From XYD1-FULL-44-32 sp964355855 (GTDB lineage Bacteria > Patescibacteriota > Minisyncoccia > Phycocordibacterales > XYD1-FULL-46-19), in the NCBI GenBank assembly GCA_964355855.1, contig CAYHFD010000012.1, positions 1 through 22,619 of the forward strand: a stretch of DNA of 22,619 nt, in the 5' to 3' direction. This document shows, in pieces, positions 1-6,387 of this stretch. The number at the start of each line of letters is the position of its first letter. Position 1 is the stretch's first letter. A model generated the notes under the pieces. That model saw only the letters and a program-made list of their open reading frames with translations. It ran no database searches and was not told the DNA's origin. Position numbers and translations under genes: made by a program.

Positions 1-23
1 GAAGGCGTGGTATGATAGCAATA

Positions 24-48
24 TACCTCGTCAGCTTGCTGCGAGGTA
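24..48 (+). repeat. Hairpin with bulged T and CAG/CTG core (copy 1)
   Basis: A 7-bp outer stem (24-30 with 42-48) encloses a bulged T at 31 and an inner CAG/CTG stem (32-34 with 39-41) closed by the loop CTTG. The core (arms CCTCG/CGAGG, bulged T, CAG/CTG) has the same layout as the hairpin at 13970-13990, where arm and loop bases differ in a pairing-preserving way. A second small hairpin GACCC/GGGTC follows at 57-72. The 3' arm carries a GAGG that could act as an SD for the TTG at 54, which folding would mask. Confidence 0.6.
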
Positions 49-53
49 GTTAA

Positions 54-221
54 TTGGACCCACGCTGGGGTCAAACCAAGAAATTACAGAAACTAGAAGC
101 AGAAACCTTTTTCTACATTGAGCGACCAAAATATATATCCGAAGCGGAAAAATATGATTATCCAATATTTGAATCGGCCGATGAGGCCTATTTTTACGTT
201 TTTAAAAATATGATAAAATAA
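54..221 (+). CDS. Short hypothetical protein, 55 aa, or tail of a broken gene
   Basis: I do not recognise this protein. The frame is open from just after a TAA at 51-53 to the TAA at 219-221, and its C-terminal half (FFYIERPKYISEAEKYDYPI..., then FESADEAYFYVFKNMIK) has the charged and aromatic mix of real coding sequence. The only start near the 5' end is TTG at 54, with a GAGG motif at 43-46, inside the 3' arm of the hairpin at 24-48. The same frame upstream holds a 13-codon ORF starting ATG at 12 and ending at the TAA at 51. So this could be a small gene with a structured leader, or the remnant of a longer gene interrupted by the hairpin insertion. The window starts too close upstream to decide. 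Confidence 0.35.
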   Translation: MDPRWGQTKKLQKLEAETFFYIERPKYISEAEKYDYPIFESADEAYFYVFKNMIK

Positions 222-285
222 TTTTCCTCGACCACTAATGTTTTTAAGGACTCTAAAAGCTTGGGCAACTTTTTAGCTGGTATGT

Positions 286-291
286 TATATT
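286..291 (+). promoter_or_regulatory. -10 element of the NUDIX gene (leaderless)
   Basis: TATATT ends 6 nt before the ATG at 298, placing the transcription start at the start codon. A TTGGGC at 261-266 is a poor -35 candidate with 19-nt spacing. No SD is possible in such a short leader. Confidence 0.5.
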
Positions 292-297
292 ATCAAT

Positions 298-765
298 ATG
301 ACTAAAATCTGTGACCACACGAGTGTGGGAATGATCGTCCGGAAGGACGGAAAAATTCTTCTCATTGAGCGCGCTAAATTTCCTTTTGGCTTTGCTGTGC
401 CGGCCGGCCATGTGGACGGTGATTCTTCGTTCGAAGTCTCGGCCCGGCGAGAACTCGAAGAAGAAGTGGGTCTAGAGGCAATAAGTCTGAAACTCTTGGC
501 TGAAGGAAGAAAAGATAATGCCTGCCGGCGTGAAGACGGTACTTGGCATCACTGGAAAATTTACGAAACCGAGGTAAAGGGGGAGCTGAAACGGAGCGAA
601 GACGAAACCAAACGAGCTGGCTGGTATTCGGAAGATGAAATACAGAAATTGGGTGAGAAAACTGAAAAATACGAGGCCCAAGAAATTTCGGAGCAGGATT
701 GGGAAGATAGTCCGGGGCTTGAGCCGGTTATGTATGAATGGTTTAGAGAATTAGGTATAATTTAA
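298..765 (+). CDS. NUDIX hydrolase
   Basis: A 155-aa cytosolic hydrolase expected to cleave a nucleoside diphosphate linked to another moiety; the substrate cannot be told. The Nudix box spans residues 37-59: G37, then R51-E52-L53-x-E55-E56-x-G58-L59, so the metal-binding REUxEExGU part is intact. The first Glu of the box (GxxxxxE) is replaced by Ser43 (GHVDGDSS). The length fits a single-domain NUDIX protein. The ATG at 298 sits 6 nt after a -10-like TATATT, so the mRNA is probably leaderless. The next gene starts 4 nt after this stop, so the two are likely co-transcribed. A NUDIX enzyme paired with a deoxyribosyltransferase-like protein suggests nucleotide clean-up or salvage, which is inference. 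Confidence 0.88.
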   Translation: MTKICDHTSVGMIVRKDGKILLIERAKFPFGFAVPAGHVDGDSSFEVSARRELEEEVGLEAISLKLLAEGRKDNACRREDGTWHHWKIYETEVKGELKRSEDETKRAGWYSEDEIQKLGEKTEKYEAQEISEQDWEDSPGLEPVMYEWFRELGII

Positions 766-769
766 TTAT

Positions 770-1234
770 ATGAAAATAACTATTTGTGGCAGTATTGGTT
801 TTTATAAAGAAATGGAATCGGCTAGAGATGAGCTGATGAAGCTTGGCTACGAAGTCAAGATACCAGAATTGGCCCACGAAGTCCCACCTGAATTCGGGTC
901 AGGGAAGAAAATATATTTTGGGCAATATATTGAAGAAAATGGTGGTATCGAGGCTTTTCCGGCTGGGCATAAAATATGGGATCTCAAAGAGGAAGCGATT
1001 AATGGCCACTATGAGAAGATTAATTGGGGTGAGGCTATTTTGGTCATTAATGAAGATAAACGGGGTATTAAAGGGTACATCGGTGGTAATACTTTAATTG
1101 AAATTGGGGTGGCCTTTTATCTCAAAAAGAAAATCTATATATTAAACGCGGTGTCTTCGGAGCTGTCGTATAAACAGGAGATACTGGGGATGAAGCCAAC
1201 ATTTTTGAATGGAGAGTTGAGTTTAATAAAATAG
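770..1234 (+). CDS. Nucleoside 2-deoxyribosyltransferase-like protein
   Basis: A 154-aa protein with the Rossmann-like layout of the nucleoside 2-deoxyribosyltransferase / YtoQ-like superfamily. It opens with a beta strand and a Gly-Ser turn (KITICGSIGF, residues 2-11), followed by a helix and the strand YEVKIPE. The C-terminal half has an acidic-strand segment (WGEAILVINEDK) and GGNTLIEIGVAFYLKKKIYIL, the usual 'is a family member at this place in the cell' signature with a conserved Glu before the last helix. Such enzymes move or hydrolyse a deoxyribose-base bond; many relatives have no assigned substrate. It follows the NUDIX stop by 4 nt with no SD, consistent with translational coupling in a two-gene operon. 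Confidence 0.72.
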   Translation: MKITICGSIGFYKEMESARDELMKLGYEVKIPELAHEVPPEFGSGKKIYFGQYIEENGGIEAFPAGHKIWDLKEEAINGHYEKINWGEAILVINEDKRGIKGYIGGNTLIEIGVAFYLKKKIYILNAVSSELSYKQEILGMKPTFLNGELSLIK

Positions 1235-1295
1235 TTTTTCTCGACATCCTCGAAAAAAGTTTTACGATATTGGGGTTTCTTTTTTTCTAATTTTC

Positions 1296-1340
1296 TGGTT
1301 TAATCTTGGCAGACCAATGCGCTTTCGCGCGGAAAGGAGA
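1296..1340 (+). promoter_or_regulatory. Promoter, leader hairpin and SD of the 1348 gene
   Basis: An extended -10 (TGG then TTTAAT, 1296-1304) predicts a start near 1311 and a leader of about 37 nt. The leader contains a GCGC-TTTC-GCGC hairpin (1319-1330) immediately followed by AAAGGAGA (1333-1340), a strong SD 7 nt before the ATG at 1348. Confidence 0.5.
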
Positions 1341-1347
1341 ACGGGTT

Positions 1348-1746
1348 ATGTTTTGGTATTTGTTCGGGTGGATTTTTCCAGACAACTATGTCGAGGATAG
1401 ATGTCTGGAGTGCATTGCCTACTTCTCGACTCTTGTTGAACGGGCCAAGAAGGAATTGGTTGTCCTCACTCGCAAGGATATCCGCATGGGCAAAGACTGG
1501 ATCCGGTGGGAGAAAAGAGCGGTGGATCGGGGTTATATCCCCGCCCATCGAGAGGATCATGGTCACTGCCTCATGAGAATCGAAGGGGGTAGGCGCCTAA
1601 GGATCTATGCACTGATAGAAACTTACGCCCATCAATTTTGGAACAAGCACAGACTATGGGAGAAAAATCCAACACTGTTTCCTGAAATGCCAGAAGAGGG
1701 CCAGCTCTCCCGAGAATTGACTCCGCGGATAGCGGGCGGGGGGTAA
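1348..1746 (+). CDS. GC-rich orphan protein, 132 aa, unknown function
   Basis: I do not recognise a family. The start at ATG 1348 is chosen over an upstream in-frame codon at 1306 because AAAGGAGA lies 7 nt before it. The protein starts with an aromatic, hydrophobic stretch (MFWYLFGWIFP, 1-11) that is too short for a membrane span. It continues as a soluble, charged domain with two Cys (CLECI), many Arg/Trp/His residues and a Gly-rich end. Codon third positions are clearly more GC-rich than in neighbouring genes. The gene is flanked by its own promoter with SD leader and by a strong terminator, so it is a single-gene unit. It resembles the gene at 2436 in style, not in sequence. Confidence 0.68.
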   Translation: MFWYLFGWIFPDNYVEDRCLECIAYFSTLVERAKKELVVLTRKDIRMGKDWIRWEKRAVDRGYIPAHREDHGHCLMRIEGGRRLRIYALIETYAHQFWNKHRLWEKNPTLFPEMPEEGQLSRELTPRIAGGG

Positions 1747-1766
1747 GTAAGGCTTGGTGATATCTC

Positions 1767-1800
1767 GGTCGGGCGCGCTCCACGTGCCCGACCAATTTTT
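1767..1800 (+). terminator. Intrinsic terminator of the 1348 gene
   Basis: Stem GGTCGGGC (1767-1774) with GCCCGACC (1786-1793), 11-nt loop, followed by AATTTTT. It lies 20 nt after the stop codon. Confidence 0.85.
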
Positions 1801-1848
1801 ATAAAACAAACCTGTTGATAAGCCAAGTAGGCAAAAAAATAACAGGTG

Positions 1849-1854
1849 TATAAT
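1849..1854 (+). promoter_or_regulatory. -10 element (TATAAT), leaderless start for ORF 1862
   Basis: A perfect TATAAT ends 7 nt before ATG 1862, so transcription should start at the ATG. The -35 is not convincing. Confidence 0.55.
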
Positions 1855-1861
1855 AGTAAAT

Positions 1862-2026
1862 ATGAATGAATTCGAGACCACTTCAACAGCAACTCTAGAG
1901 AAAGAAGGCATTGAGACTGCCTTATCAAAAATGGAATTGTCGCTAGACCGCACCCTTCTCCCCCACAGCGAATTTTGGGAGATATCAATTGGCCTGGCTG
2001 TCGATGGAATTTTAGCCCCTAGATAA
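1862..2026 (+). CDS. Small hypothetical protein, 54 aa
   Basis: No family is recognised. The ORF runs from ATG 1862 to TAA 2024-2026 and encodes an acidic, helix-prone N-terminal half (MNEFETTSTATLEKEG...) and a hydrophobic C-terminal end (IGLAVDGILAPR). Support comes mainly from context: a consensus TATAAT placed 7 nt upstream, the same arrangement as for clear genes here, and a tight 18-nt gap to the next small gene. It may be co-transcribed with the DUF5663-like gene that follows. Confidence 0.45.
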   Translation: MNEFETTSTATLEKEGIETALSKMELSLDRTLLPHSEFWEISIGLAVDGILAPR

Positions 2027-2044
2027 TTTATCATAACCCAAAAA

Positions 2045-2347
2045 ATGTACACTTTTCTTGCTAATATTCCAGAATTAATTAAAAAGCTCGGTTTTACCAA
2101 TCTTCAACAGGAGAAACAAGAAGATTATTTATTACGGTTAAAAGAAATAATTTCCTGCCGGATCAATGTAGCCGTGCTTGAGCGTCTATCCGAAGACAAT
2201 CATACCTATTTTATTTCCTTAGTAGAACAAGGCCGAAATGAAGATGCCTTAATTTATGTTAGGAATGAAATTTCTGATTTAGATGATTTAGTTAAAAAAG
2301 TGACCAAGGAAACTATTGATGATTTTCTATCATTAAAGAAAAGCTAG
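2045..2347 (+). CDS. DUF5663-like small helical protein
   Basis: A 100-aa, highly charged, all-helical protein. The layout fits the DUF5663 proteins common in Parcubacteria: a short N-terminal helix followed by LIKKLGFTNL, then YLLRLKEIISCRINVAVLERLSEDNHTYF, an asparagine/glutamate turn (QGRNEDALIYV), and an acidic amphipathic end (ISDLDDLVKKVTKETIDDF). No function is established for that family. Codon use is AT-rich, unlike the GC-rich genes on either side. The start ATG 2045 follows the previous ORF by 18 nt, with no SD. I name the family from pattern memory, so treat the assignment as moderate. Confidence 0.65.
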   Translation: MYTFLANIPELIKKLGFTNLQQEKQEDYLLRLKEIISCRINVAVLERLSEDNHTYFISLVEQGRNEDALIYVRNEISDLDDLVKKVTKETIDDFLSLKKS

Positions 2348-2435
2348 GCGCGGGAATGCAATAAAGTAGTTTTACAAACCTCTCTATAGGTGCTAGTTTC
2401 AGATATAGAAAGAACTACCGAAAGGAGAGCAAACT

Positions 2436-2918
2436 ATGCCCAAGCAAGACCTGACTGCCCTGGTCCCCTACAGGATTTATGAGGTGACGTGCAAGCCCGG
2501 CTCTCGCGGGTTTATGATAGCCAACTACAATGGTTTTTCGTTTTTCGTGACCGACCCAAACGGAAGGTGTGGCATGGTGCTGGCGGGACGGCAGATAGAA
2601 AGGGTGGAATTTGCCACTTCGCCTGACTCGCTAGATGGCCTAGTATTGGCCAAAAGCTACATCCTTGAGGCAAGCAAGAGGGTAAACATATTGCCAGAAG
2701 CGCTGCGGGAGGACCTGGAGAGTATGGGGTTTCTCTCGGACTACATCCGATACCTGGACGGGCACCGGGACCAGAATCCGGAAAATGCCGAGCTATGGCA
2801 ATCCTTCTGGAAACAACTTGGCGAAGAAATGCCGTTTTTTGCGACAGTAGATCGCGTTGTCGGCACCTGGGCCAGTGGCAAGGTGGCCGAGTTTGCCAAG
2901 AGGTTGTTCGTCGAATAA
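2436..2918 (+). CDS. GC-rich orphan protein, 160 aa, unknown function
   Basis: I do not recognise a family. The start is fixed by AAAGGAG at 2421-2427, 8 nt before ATG 2436. The N-terminal half looks like a small beta-rich domain (residues 9-60, with YRIYEVTCKPGSRGF, FSFFVTDPNGRCGMVLAGR and VEFATSP). The C-terminal half is helical and acidic (ILPEALREDLESMGFLSDYI..., ending KVAEFAKRLFVE). No signal peptide or membrane span is visible. The GC-rich codon use, strong SD and dedicated terminator match the 1348 gene and differ from the leaderless AT-richer housekeeping genes, suggesting recent acquisition or a separate expression class. Confidence 0.75.
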   Translation: MPKQDLTALVPYRIYEVTCKPGSRGFMIANYNGFSFFVTDPNGRCGMVLAGRQIERVEFATSPDSLDGLVLAKSYILEASKRVNILPEALREDLESMGFLSDYIRYLDGHRDQNPENAELWQSFWKQLGEEMPFFATVDRVVGTWASGKVAEFAKRLFVE

Positions 2919-2932
2919 GGAGAGTGGCCCAG

Positions 2933-2975
2933 AGCCCGGGGCGGTTTACCAAAACCGCCCCGGGCTATCTTTTTT
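2933..2975 (+). terminator. Strong intrinsic terminator of the 2436 gene
   Basis: A perfect 15-bp stem (2933-2947 with 2952-2966, GC-rich base) with a 4-nt loop, then ATCTTTTTT. It sits 14 nt after the stop and ends where the convergent FemAB gene ends, insulating the two strands. Confidence 0.93.
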
Positions 2976-4017
2976 AATTGAGCTTCTTGAGGCGCCGGAC
3001 CAGGTTATAAATAAAATAAACGACTGGCTTCAACAAAATATCAATATTGCCAAGATATGAAAATTCTTCACCCTTAAATTGCCGTTTAAAAGTTGTAAGT
3101 GACGGCCATTTATCCTCGTCTATTCCCCCTAGGTCATAATATAAACAACCAAGTTTCTTGGCATCCTGCATCGCCTGCCAATGTAAATAAGAAGTAACCT
3201 TTGAGGACAAACTTGCGCGGTAACCAGCACCGTACAAGTAGGTTGCAGTGGTACCAAAAAATAGTACCGAATGCATAGCCGCCGGCTCCCCCTTTTCTAA
3301 TCCCAAATAAATTTTTAATGATAGTTTTTCTGGATCCCGCTTGTCACTAATAATGGGGATATTTACGAAAAATGAATCAAAGTAAGTTTTGCCTGGATAA
3401 ATATTTTTACCGCCATTGCGGTCGGCGGTGTCGTGTGACATTTTAAAGAATTCCTGTTCCACCGCGACAGTTGCTTTTAGTATTTCTTGCACTGTCACCA
3501 GACGCCGTTTGGCCCTGGCCATATTGGAACGAGTAGAAGAATGAAATGAATCAAGGATGTCTTCATCCTTACCGCTTAAATTAATAGCTAGATTATAGCG
3601 GGGCTGAATATAGTATGGTGGAAAAACTAAACCGTTGCTATTGGTATGTGGCGGCAACTCCTCGATTGGGGGTTCTAAACGAACAAAAACAAAATGTGAA
3701 AAATTTTTATGGGCCCAAGATTTTATTGTTTCAAAAATTTCCCCAGCCTGCTTACCTTTCAAGTCACGAGCCAACACTGGCCCACGAGGCGAGTAAAGAT
3801 ATTTAAAACCAAATGGTAAAGGGTGTTCAACCAACATAAAAGCACAAATTGGCGCCCCGCCATTGCTAACAAAATAGCGATTGACTTTGCGCCCCAAGGT
3901 TTTTTGAAACTCTCCCCACTCGTAGGTCTGTAAAAAAGCCCCAACCACTGGAAAGTTTTCGGCCATAAAAGTATTCCAGTTTTTAGCATCCTTATCGGTT
4001 AAAAGAGTGATCTTCAT
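2974..4017 (-). CDS. FemAB-family peptidoglycan bridge aminoacyltransferase
   Basis: A 347-aa protein of the FemABX/FmhB group with the double GNAT-like fold. These enzymes use aminoacyl-tRNA to add amino acids to the side chain of lipid II, building cross-bridges at the inner face of the membrane. Recognisable family segments are the N-terminal FLQTYEWGEFQKTLGRK (about 28-44), the strand LYSPRGPVLARD, FVRLEPP, and SRSNMARAKR-like text (FHSSTRSNMARAKRR) before a basic segment. Later come HSVLFFGTTATYLYGAGYRAS and the C-terminal YYDLGGIDED, which is highly typical. Its ATG overlaps the upstream DUF192 stop by 4 nt (ATGA), so the two are translationally coupled. Which amino acid is added cannot be read from the sequence. 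Confidence 0.9.
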   Translation of the reverse strand: MKITLLTDKDAKNWNTFMAENFPVVGAFLQTYEWGEFQKTLGRKVNRYFVSNGGAPICAFMLVEHPLPFGFKYLYSPRGPVLARDLKGKQAGEIFETIKSWAHKNFSHFVFVRLEPPIEELPPHTNSNGLVFPPYYIQPRYNLAINLSGKDEDILDSFHSSTRSNMARAKRRLVTVQEILKATVAVEQEFFKMSHDTADRNGGKNIYPGKTYFDSFFVNIPIISDKRDPEKLSLKIYLGLEKGEPAAMHSVLFFGTTATYLYGAGYRASLSSKVTSYLHWQAMQDAKKLGCLYYDLGGIDEDKWPSLTTFKRQFKGEEFSYLGNIDILLKPVVYFIYNLVRRLKKLN

Positions 4018-4565
4018 GACGAAAGACTAATATTTACCTTATCACCAACCCTCAATTTGTGTTGGTCCAAAAAACCACTATTAACTTCTAAGACATAATC
4101 AACCGGCACTGGTGGTTTATAAAAAACTGGGTGATCAGAGTTAAACTCATTAGACACCCGTTTATTAACACCTACCACCGCCCCGTCGGTAATCCAAACA
4201 ATATCAATGGGAAAATTCATGTCCGGCATCCAAAACGGATGGAGCGCTTTAGTTTTAAAAACAAACAACATGCCAGTATCTGAATCCAAACTTGGCCGAC
4301 CAGACAAACCTTTTTGCAATTCAGCTGGCGTTCGCCTAACCTCTACGGGAATAGAAAGCCCAGCAATAGTTACAATATTTGGGTCTGTATTATTTACGCC
4401 TGAAACCACCCCAGATCCACCCCCAACCACCGGCAAGTTGATGTTTTTATAGGTTATCGTAAACCAATCGGTATTTTTGCCAGTCCACCAAAAACCCAGT
4501 AAACCAAGTACCACAATAAGAAAAAAAGGTAAAAAAACTGGGTTTTGCTGAAAAATCCTCTTCAT
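4014..4565 (-). CDS. DUF192 protein with N-terminal membrane anchor
   Basis: A 183-aa protein with one N-terminal transmembrane or signal-anchor segment (about 11-28) and a Gly/Ser/Asn-rich linker (48-62). The DUF192 (PF02643) beta domain follows at about 64-182, with the hallmark QKGLSGRPSLDSDTGMLFVF (84-103), FWMPDMNFPIDIVWI (111-125) and a C-terminal LRVGDKVNI. The domain would face the outside of the membrane. DUF192 has no agreed biochemical role. Transcription seems to start afresh here: a TATACT lies 10 nt upstream of the ATG, just beyond a terminator-like hairpin that ends the histidine phosphatase transcript. It is coupled by ATGA to the FemAB gene, hinting at an envelope role. Confidence 0.9.
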   Translation of the reverse strand: MKRIFQQNPVFLPFFLIVVLGLLGFWWTGKNTDWFTITYKNINLPVVGGGSGVVSGVNNTDPNIVTIAGLSIPVEVRRTPAELQKGLSGRPSLDSDTGMLFVFKTKALHPFWMPDMNFPIDIVWITDGAVVGVNKRVSNEFNSDHPVFYKPPVPVDYVLEVNSGFLDQHKLRVGDKVNISLSS

Positions 4566-4586
4566 ACAGTATCTAAGTATAATAGC

Positions 4587-4613
4587 AAAATATCACCTCC
4601 AAGGCGATATTTT
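4587..4613 (-). terminator. Hairpin after the histidine phosphatase gene
   Basis: Arms 4587-4598 and 4602-4613 form a 12-bp stem with a 3-nt loop. On the minus strand the single non-Watson-Crick position is a G.U pair, while on the plus strand it would be A.C, so it is built for minus-strand RNA. The stem ends in UUUU. It begins about 24 nt after the phosphatase stop. The 3' arm contains GGAGGTGAT, complementary to the 3' end of 16S rRNA, though it lies too far from the DUF192 ATG to serve as its SD. Confidence 0.55.
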
Positions 4614-4637
4614 ACAACCTCTAAAATAGGGCTCTAA

Positions 4638-5279
4638 TTAGACCTCGGCCAGGTGGTTGTGGTCGTTCCATGTGTTAATTTTCCACTGATTCTGAAAAAA
4701 TTTATCGCTGTATTCACACCAGGTAATACCGGTATTTTTTAGTCTCAAACCGTGAATCATCGATTTAAACACTTCACCAGTCAGCGCATCTCCAAACAAC
4801 ATTTCACCAACCATCATTTTTATAAACAAAGCATGCGACACTATTAACATATTCTCCGCTGGATGCTTTGTTATATGGTCCAGCAAAGTCCTGGCTCTTT
4901 TTTTAAGGTCGTTAAAACTTTCCGCATCTTCATAGTGAAAGTCTGGGTCGGCATAACCAGCATGAACATTTAAGGCAATCTGTAAAATTTCTGGTTCATC
5001 TTGTTTGTGGCCGATAATTCGACCGGGATATTTATTTTCGTAGATATAAGGCAAAACCTCAACCGACACCCCGACTTGTTGGGAAATTATGTCGGCTGTT
5101 TGCTTGGCCCTAACATAATCACTACAAAAAATAACTTCCGCTTTTAGCTGGGCTACACGACTAGCAATAATCCCAGCTTCTCTTATACCCTCTGCGGTTA
5201 GCGGTGAACCCCCATCGGCCAATATTTTAGTCGCGTTTTCCTCGCTTTGCCCATGACGAACGATATAAATATTTTTCAT
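4638..5279 (-). CDS. Histidine phosphatase family protein
   Basis: A 213-aa cytosolic enzyme of the phosphoglycerate mutase-like histidine phosphatase superfamily. The phospho-acceptor motif is RHGQSEEN (residues 8-15, nucleophile His9). LTAEGIREA (27-35) and SDYVRAKQTADII (53-65, with Arg57) are the usual second block, and VSHALF carries the second catalytic His at 149. The substrate (phosphosugar, nucleotide or phosphoprotein) cannot be decided. The ATG at 5279 is 4 nt after the dnaX stop, so it is probably translated from the dnaX transcript, with termination at the hairpin 4587-4613. Confidence 0.92.
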   Translation of the reverse strand: MKNIYIVRHGQSEENATKILADGGSPLTAEGIREAGIIASRVAQLKAEVIFCSDYVRAKQTADIISQQVGVSVEVLPYIYENKYPGRIIGHKQDEPEILQIALNVHAGYADPDFHYEDAESFNDLKKRARTLLDHITKHPAENMLIVSHALFIKMMVGEMLFGDALTGEVFKSMIHGLRLKNTGITWCEYSDKFFQNQWKINTWNDHNHLAEV

Positions 5280-5283
5280 AAGA

Positions 5284-6330
5284 TTACTTCGTATTTTTTA
5301 TTTTTTCGGTAATACTTATTGTCGCTAACTCAAGAGGTAATTGTAAAATATGGGTGGTACCAATTAGATCATGGCATTCTAATAATTCCTTAAGCACGGC
5401 TGAAATTTTTGTCGAATTGGGATGAGAAGCTATTTTGTCAAAAAATTTAATCCGTTCGGGATCAGTGGAATCTTCAATTTCTTTCCTTAATTCTGGACCA
5501 TACTTAATGAGCATCGAAAACCTTAGCTCGTCTAATAGCCTTTTACAAAAAACTTTAATATCTCGATTGTCTTTAGCAATGGTGTTTAATAAACCAAGGG
5601 CCGTATTGGTATCGGCATTTAAAAGAGCTAATAAAAAATCTTGAATAAGACTGAGTTGAGGCAAACCAGTTATTTCTTCGACTAAAGCTAGTGTGACCTC
5701 TTCACCGTGCGCCCCAGATATTATTTTTTGTAACAAACCTAGGCAATCACGAAAAGATCCGTCGCCCAAAAAGGCAATAAGTCGCACGGCCTCGGCTTCT
5801 ATTTTTAAGCCCTCTTTTTTAGCCACCTTCTTTATGGTTTCAATTAGAATTTGAATAGTCGGTCGCCTAAAAACAAAAGTCTCGCACCGCGAAATAATAG
5901 TATCTAACACTTTATTTAATTCAGTGGTGGCCAAAATAAACACTACATGAGCTGGCGGTTCTTCTAGAGTTTTTAGCAGAGCATTAAAAGCCGACTTAGA
6001 CAACATGTGCACTTCATCAATAAGATAGACCTTGACTGGCGAATCAAAGGGTAGAGTGCGAACGCCATCACGCAATTCACGAACATCGTCAACGCCAGTA
6101 TTAGAGGCGGCATCAATTTCATATAAATCTTTTTCCGTACAGCCAAGCGCCCGCGCAAAAATGCGGGCCACACTGGTTTTACCAGTACCTCGGCTACCAG
6201 AAAAAAGATAGGCGTGGGAAAAATTTCCTGACTCGGCTTCACCTTTTAAAACAGAGGTTATATGATCTTGCCCGACAACTTCGCTGAAAGTTTTTGGTCG
6301 ATATTTGCGATAAAGGACTTCGTAGGCCAT
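5284..6330 (-). CDS. dnaX: DNA polymerase III clamp-loader subunit (gamma/tau), short form
   Basis: The ATPase of the clamp loader, which opens the beta clamp for replication. Visible are LYRKYRPKTFSEVVGQ (6-21), Walker A GSRGTGKT (45-52), Walker B VYLIDEVH (101-108), sensor 1 ATTE (134-137) and the arginine-finger motif SRC (147-149). Two things are unusual. Directly after Walker A the text goes from RALGC to EIDAASN within a few residues, so the usual three-to-four-cysteine zinc module (about 30 aa) is absent. The protein also ends at 348 aa, after the domain III collar, so the tau-specific domains that bind helicase and polymerase are missing. A -10 (TATACT, extended by TG) lies 7 nt before the ATG, implying leaderless mRNA. 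The histidine phosphatase gene follows by 4 nt. Confidence 0.95.
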   Translation of the reverse strand: MAYEVLYRKYRPKTFSEVVGQDHITSVLKGEAESGNFSHAYLFSGSRGTGKTSVARIFARALGCTEKDLYEIDAASNTGVDDVRELRDGVRTLPFDSPVKVYLIDEVHMLSKSAFNALLKTLEEPPAHVVFILATTELNKVLDTIISRCETFVFRRPTIQILIETIKKVAKKEGLKIEAEAVRLIAFLGDGSFRDCLGLLQKIISGAHGEEVTLALVEEITGLPQLSLIQDFLLALLNADTNTALGLLNTIAKDNRDIKVFCKRLLDELRFSMLIKYGPELRKEIEDSTDPERIKFFDKIASHPNSTKISAVLKELLECHDLIGTTHILQLPLELATISITEKIKNTK

Positions 6331-6337
6331 CGCAGGA

Positions 6338-6343
6338 AGTATA
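6338..6343 (-). promoter_or_regulatory. Extended -10 of dnaX (leaderless)
   Basis: On the minus strand TGT-TATACT ends 7 nt before the ATG at 6330. It sits in the 57-nt gap after the Clp gene, so dnaX can be transcribed on its own. Confidence 0.55.
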
Positions 6344-6387
6344 ACAGGTTTTGCAGTACCCTAAAAATAGGCCGCCGGAAGTCTAAA

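Noticed and set aside
1236..1260. TTTTT/AAAAA inverted repeat after the 770-1234 gene as terminator
   Set aside because: The arms pair only with a two-base bulge and a weak AT stem; the T-rich run at 1277-1287 is too far downstream.
1632..2100. Long minus-strand ORFs (118 and 148 aa) across 1632-2100
   Set aside because: They cover the terminator at 1767-1800 and the small plus-strand ORFs, have Cys/Ser-rich low-quality text and no start signals.
2512..2952. 146-aa minus-strand ORF opposite the GC-rich 2436 gene
   Set aside because: Pro/Arg/Cys-rich shadow typical of GC-rich antisense frames; it runs through the terminator stem.
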